From: Pseudorhodoplanes sp.
GTDB taxonomy: Bacteria; Pseudomonadota; Alphaproteobacteria; Rhizobiales; Xanthobacteraceae
Length of the DNA stretch: 64,000 nucleotides
Direction of reading: 5' to 3'
Assembly: GCA_032027085.1 (NCBI GenBank)
Contig: JAVSMS010000001.1
Coordinates: forward strand, 3,385,693 to 3,449,692
The translations under genes and the position numbers were made by a program. Shown one piece after another: positions 61,400 to 64,000 of this stretch (the stretch's first letter is position 1; every line of letters starts with the position of its first letter). The notes under the pieces were generated by a model. That model did no database searches. It was not told the DNA's origin and saw only the letters and a program-made list of their open reading frames with translations.

Positions 61400-63069
61400 T
61401 GGCCGCAGCCGGAGAACTTGTTTTTACGCCGCTGGGCGGCGTCGGCGAGATCGGAATGAATCTCGCCCTCTACGGTCTGGGCGATGCTCGCCGACGCACT
61501 TGGCTCGCGGTCGATCTCGGCGTCTCCTTTGCCTCGGAAGAGCATCTTCCGGGCGTCGACCTGATCTTCCCGGACATCCGCTATCTGGTCGAGGAGCGTA
61601 AAAATCTTGCGGGCATTGTGCTGACGCACGCGCATGAAGACCATTTCGGCGCGGTGCTGGATTTGTGGCCGCAATTGCGGGTGCCGATCTATGCCACGCC
61701 GTTTACAGCGGCGCTGCTGGAAGCCAAGCGGCAGAGCGAGCCTGGCGCGCCGGAAATTCCGGTCAAGGTGGTCGACCTGGGGAGCCGGTTCACCGTCGGC
61801 CCGTTCGATATCGAACTCGTCTCCGTCGCCCATTCCATTCCGGAATCCAATTCGCTCATCCTGCGCACGCCGTTCGGCAATGTCTTGCATACCGGCGACT
61901 GGAAACTCGATCCGACGCCGATGATCGGGCAGGGGACCGACGAGAACAAGCTGAAGCGGCTTGGCGAGGAAGGCGTGCTCGCCTTTGTCGGCGATTCCAC
62001 CAACGCCGTGCGCGGCGGGCGATCGCCGTCGGAGGCCGATGTCGCGAAAGCGCTGGCGGAGCTGATCGCTTCGGCTCCGGCGCGCGTCGCGGTGACGACT
62101 TTTGCCTCGAACGTCGCGCGCATCAAGGCCGTGGCGGACGCCGCGCACGCCTGCGGACGCGAGGTCGTGCTGGTCGGGCGCGCGATGGAGCGCGTGGCGC
62201 AGGTCGCGCGGGAGACCGGCTATCTCGACGGCGTGCAGCCCTTCCGCGGGCCCGACACCTACGGTTATTTGCCGCCGAACAAGGTGGTGGCGCTCTGCAC
62301 CGGCAGCCAGGGCGAGCCGCGCGCGGCGCTCGCGCGCATCGCACAGGACGAGCATCCCGACGTCACCCTCAACAAGGGCGACCGGGTGATCTTCTCCTCG
62401 CGTACCATTCCCGGCAACGAGAAGGCGGTCGGCGCTGTCATCAACGGACTGATCGCGCAGAATGTCGATGTCATTACCGACCGCACGCATCTCGTCCACG
62501 TCTCCGGCCATCCGCGAGTATCGGAAATGGAAGAGATGCTCGGATGGGTGAAACCGCAGATCTTGGTGCCCGTACATGGCGAGGAACTGCATTTATACGA
62601 GCATGAACAAATCGGTCGTCGTCTCGGACTCAAGCATATCGTGCGCTGCCGCAACGGCGACGTGCTGAAGCTTGCGCCAAACGCCCCTGAGATCATTGAT
62701 GAAATCCCGACGGGCCGACTCTACAAGGACGGCGCCCTTTTGATCCCGGCCGACGGCAAGACCATTTCCGAACGCCGCAGATTGTCCTTCGCCGGTATGG
62801 TTTTCGTCGCCATCGCATTGACCGAAAAAGGGATTCTCGCCGCCGATCCGGAAATCGATCTGATGGGCATTCCCGAAAAGGGCCGCGACGGTTCCGACCT
62901 TTCCGACATCGCCTATGATGCGGTGATGAGCACCATCGAGACATTGCCGAAACCGCGCCGGCGCGATCCTGATTCCATTGCGGAATCCATTCGCCGTGGC
63001 GTGCGCGCGGCCTTGGCGGCGCAATGGGGCAAGAAACCGGCCTGCCACGTGCATGTTCTGGTGGTGTGA
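61399..63069 (+). CDS. rnj: Ribonuclease J
   Basis: A 556-residue metallo-beta-lactamase/beta-CASP nuclease with 5'-3' exo- and endonuclease activity on RNA. The zinc motif THAHEDHFGAV, SVAHSIPES, HTGDWKLDPTP and VHVSGHP in the beta-CASP part, then PQILVPVHGE, cover motifs 2-4 and the A/B/C elements. Alphaproteobacteria use it for rRNA 5'-end maturation. ATG 61399 overlaps the birA stop; a TTG at 61396 is in frame. Confidence 0.95.
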   Translation: MAAAGELVFTPLGGVGEIGMNLALYGLGDARRRTWLAVDLGVSFASEEHLPGVDLIFPDIRYLVEERKNLAGIVLTHAHEDHFGAVLDLWPQLRVPIYATPFTAALLEAKRQSEPGAPEIPVKVVDLGSRFTVGPFDIELVSVAHSIPESNSLILRTPFGNVLHTGDWKLDPTPMIGQGTDENKLKRLGEEGVLAFVGDSTNAVRGGRSPSEADVAKALAELIASAPARVAVTTFASNVARIKAVADAAHACGREVVLVGRAMERVAQVARETGYLDGVQPFRGPDTYGYLPPNKVVALCTGSQGEPRAALARIAQDEHPDVTLNKGDRVIFSSRTIPGNEKAVGAVINGLIAQNVDVITDRTHLVHVSGHPRVSEMEEMLGWVKPQILVPVHGEELHLYEHEQIGRRLGLKHIVRCRNGDVLKLAPNAPEIIDEIPTGRLYKDGALLIPADGKTISERRRLSFAGMVFVAIALTEKGILAADPEIDLMGIPEKGRDGSDLSDIAYDAVMSTIETLPKPRRRDPDSIAESIRRGVRAALAAQWGKKPACHVHVLVV

Positions 63070-63085
63070 TGCAACGAGGACAAAA

Positions 63086-63490
63086 ATGATCGGACGACTC
63101 AATCACGTAGCCATTGCTGTGCCGGATATCGTCAAGGCCGCTGACATGTACCGGAAATCGTTGGGTGCAGATGTCTCGGCCGCGGTGGCGCAGCCGGATC
63201 ATGGCGTGACGACGGTGTTCATCTCACTGCCAAATACGAAGATCGAGTTGTTGGAACCGCTCGGTGCGGATTCGCCGATTAGCAAATTTTTGGAACGCAA
63301 TCCCGACGGCGGGATGCACCACGTCTGCTATGAGGTCGACGATATTCTCGCCGCGCGCGACAAGCTGAAAGGCGAGGGTGCGCGCGTGCTCGGCGATGGC
63401 CAGCCAAGGATCGGCGCGCACGGAAAACCCGTGCTGTTCCTGCATCCCAAGGATTTCTGCGGCACGCTGGTCGAACTGGAGCAAGCCTGA
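63086..63490 (+). CDS. mce: Methylmalonyl-CoA epimerase
   Basis: A 134-residue vicinal-oxygen-chelate protein that interconverts (R)- and (S)-methylmalonyl-CoA in propionate metabolism. Metal and acid-base residues lie in LNHVAIAVPD, the ELLEPLGADSPISKFL block, and GGMHHVCYEVDD, ending in HPKDFCGTLVELEQ. ATG 63086 is preceded by CGAGGAC. It is co-directional with RNase J (16 bp). Confidence 0.95.
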   Translation: MIGRLNHVAIAVPDIVKAADMYRKSLGADVSAAVAQPDHGVTTVFISLPNTKIELLEPLGADSPISKFLERNPDGGMHHVCYEVDDILAARDKLKGEGARVLGDGQPRIGAHGKPVLFLHPKDFCGTLVELEQA

Positions 63491-63493
63491 GCC

Positions 63494-63760
63494 GTGTCGG
63501 TCACAACCGCCGTCGCCATCTATTTTTTGATCTGGTGGATCACGCTGTTTGCGGTTCTGCCGTTCGGCGTGCGGGCGCCAAATGAGGACGAGATGCCCCC
63601 TGGCACCGATCCGGGCGCGCCTGTCCTTCCCCGCATCATGGCGAAACTGTTCTGGAACACCATCGCTTCCGGCGTTATTTTCGCGATTTGCTACTGGGTC
63701 TATGTGAACCGGCTGGTCACGCTGGATGATCTGACGCGCTGGCTGGGTATGCCCAGCTAG
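63494..63760 (+). CDS. DUF1467 family membrane protein
   Basis: An 88-residue protein with two membrane helices (AIYFLIWWITLFAVLPFGV and IASGVIFAICYWVYV) separated by the acidic/proline loop APNEDEMPPGTDPGAPVLP. This is the DUF1467 pattern, a family of unknown function regularly found after mce in Rhizobiales. The GTG start at 63494 is three bases after the mce stop. Confidence 0.88.
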   Translation: MSVTTAVAIYFLIWWITLFAVLPFGVRAPNEDEMPPGTDPGAPVLPRIMAKLFWNTIASGVIFAICYWVYVNRLVTLDDLTRWLGMPS

Positions 63761-63808
63761 TCCTGTGGATATCTATTCCGGCCGCCACGGAAGCGCCGCA
63801 GGACGCCC

Positions 63809-63833
63809 GGAACTTCGGATCGCGACCATCGTT
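63809..63833 (+). promoter_or_regulatory. EcfG (general stress response) promoter
   Basis: GGAAC (63809-63813), 16 bp, then CGTT (63830-63833): an exact match to the alphaproteobacterial EcfG consensus GGAAC-N16-17-CGTT. It is 40 bases upstream of the DUF2188 ATG, so that gene is expected to be under PhyR-NepR-EcfG control. Confidence 0.75.
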
Positions 63834-63873
63834 AATCTGCGCTGAGATCAACGGGGAACCTGAGGAGCAATCC

Positions 63874-64000
63874 ATGCCTCACTCACGGTATTTCATCGTC
63901 CAGGATCACGACGATTGGGTGATCCGCTTCCACGGCGAGGAATTCGGCCCCTATCTGAGCCAGAGAGAGGCGATTTTATTCGCGGTAGATGCCGCTCAGA
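63874..64000 (+). CDS. DUF2188 domain protein, start only (truncated by window)
   Basis: The first 42 codons of a gene that continues past the window. The product begins MPHSRYFIVQDHDDWVIRF, then GEEFGPYLSQREAI, the DUF2188 pattern of a small beta-beta-alpha unit seen in Rhizobiales stress-induced proteins; function unknown. The start ATG follows GAGGAGC and sits behind an EcfG-type promoter, which supports a general-stress role. Confidence 0.75.
   Translation, partial: MPHSRYFIVQDHDDWVIRFHGEEFGPYLSQREAILFAVDAAQ

Overview
The window is about 64 kb of high-GC DNA from the chromosome of an alphaproteobacterium. The gene orders (ihfA-merR downstream of plsX-fabH; tig-clpP-clpX-lon; a 14-gene nuo operon followed by birA, RNase J, a methylmalonyl-CoA epimerase and a DUF1467 gene) and families such as DUF2842, DUF1467 and DUF2188 point to the Hyphomicrobiales (Rhizobiales), in the Nitrobacteraceae/Xanthobacteraceae neighbourhood. 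No rRNA is present, so the genus cannot be fixed. Nearly all of the window is core chromosome. I see no insertion sequence, phage, CRISPR array or toxin-antitoxin pair.

Layout. 1-2.4 kb: plsX (3' part), fabH, ihfA and a MerR-like regulator, then tRNA-Pro. 2.7-15.3 kb: a Wzx/Wzy-type polysaccharide locus with a methyltransferase, flippase, GT2, polymerase/ligase, polyprenyl-phosphate sugar transferase, GT4, Wza-like exporter, Wzc-like co-polymerase with a degenerate kinase domain, FemAB/BioF2-like acyltransferase and polysaccharide deacetylase. 15.3-23.3 kb: housekeeping genes (heme A synthase, O-acetylhomoserine sulfhydrylase, CoA-binding protein, ECHDC3-like crotonase, hotdog thioesterase, rplM-rpsI, a diguanylate cyclase). 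23.4-27 kb: glnB-glnA with a sigma-54-type promoter, divergent from the NAD(P)HX repair gene; a 39-bp nested palindrome lies between them. 27-35.4 kb: multicopper oxidase, tRNA-Leu, then trigger factor, ClpP, ClpX and Lon. 35.5-38.3 kb: tRNA-Val, an AT-richer gap, a secreted protein made of eight PENPPG octapeptides, a secreted DUF4344 zinc peptidase, HU and tRNA-Asp. 38.4-44.5 kb: LTA-synthase/sulfatase-like membrane enzyme, YcjF/YcjX pair, a small secreted protein and a secreted patatin. 44.8-60.6 kb: all 14 subunits of NADH:quinone oxidoreductase (nuoA-N), with three guest genes: an FlK-like thioesterase and a GFA-family protein between nuoC and nuoD, and an unknown membrane-anchored protein between nuoF and nuoG. 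60.6-64 kb: birA, RNase J, methylmalonyl-CoA epimerase, DUF1467, and the start of a DUF2188 gene behind a textbook EcfG (general stress) promoter.

How they work together. The window couples envelope polysaccharide assembly, nitrogen sensing (PII and glutamine synthetase), protein quality control and respiration. The parts least explained by known biology are the repeat protein with its peptidase neighbour between tRNA-Val and HU, the nuo guest genes, the kinase-dead Wzc-like protein, and the glnB/nnr palindrome.
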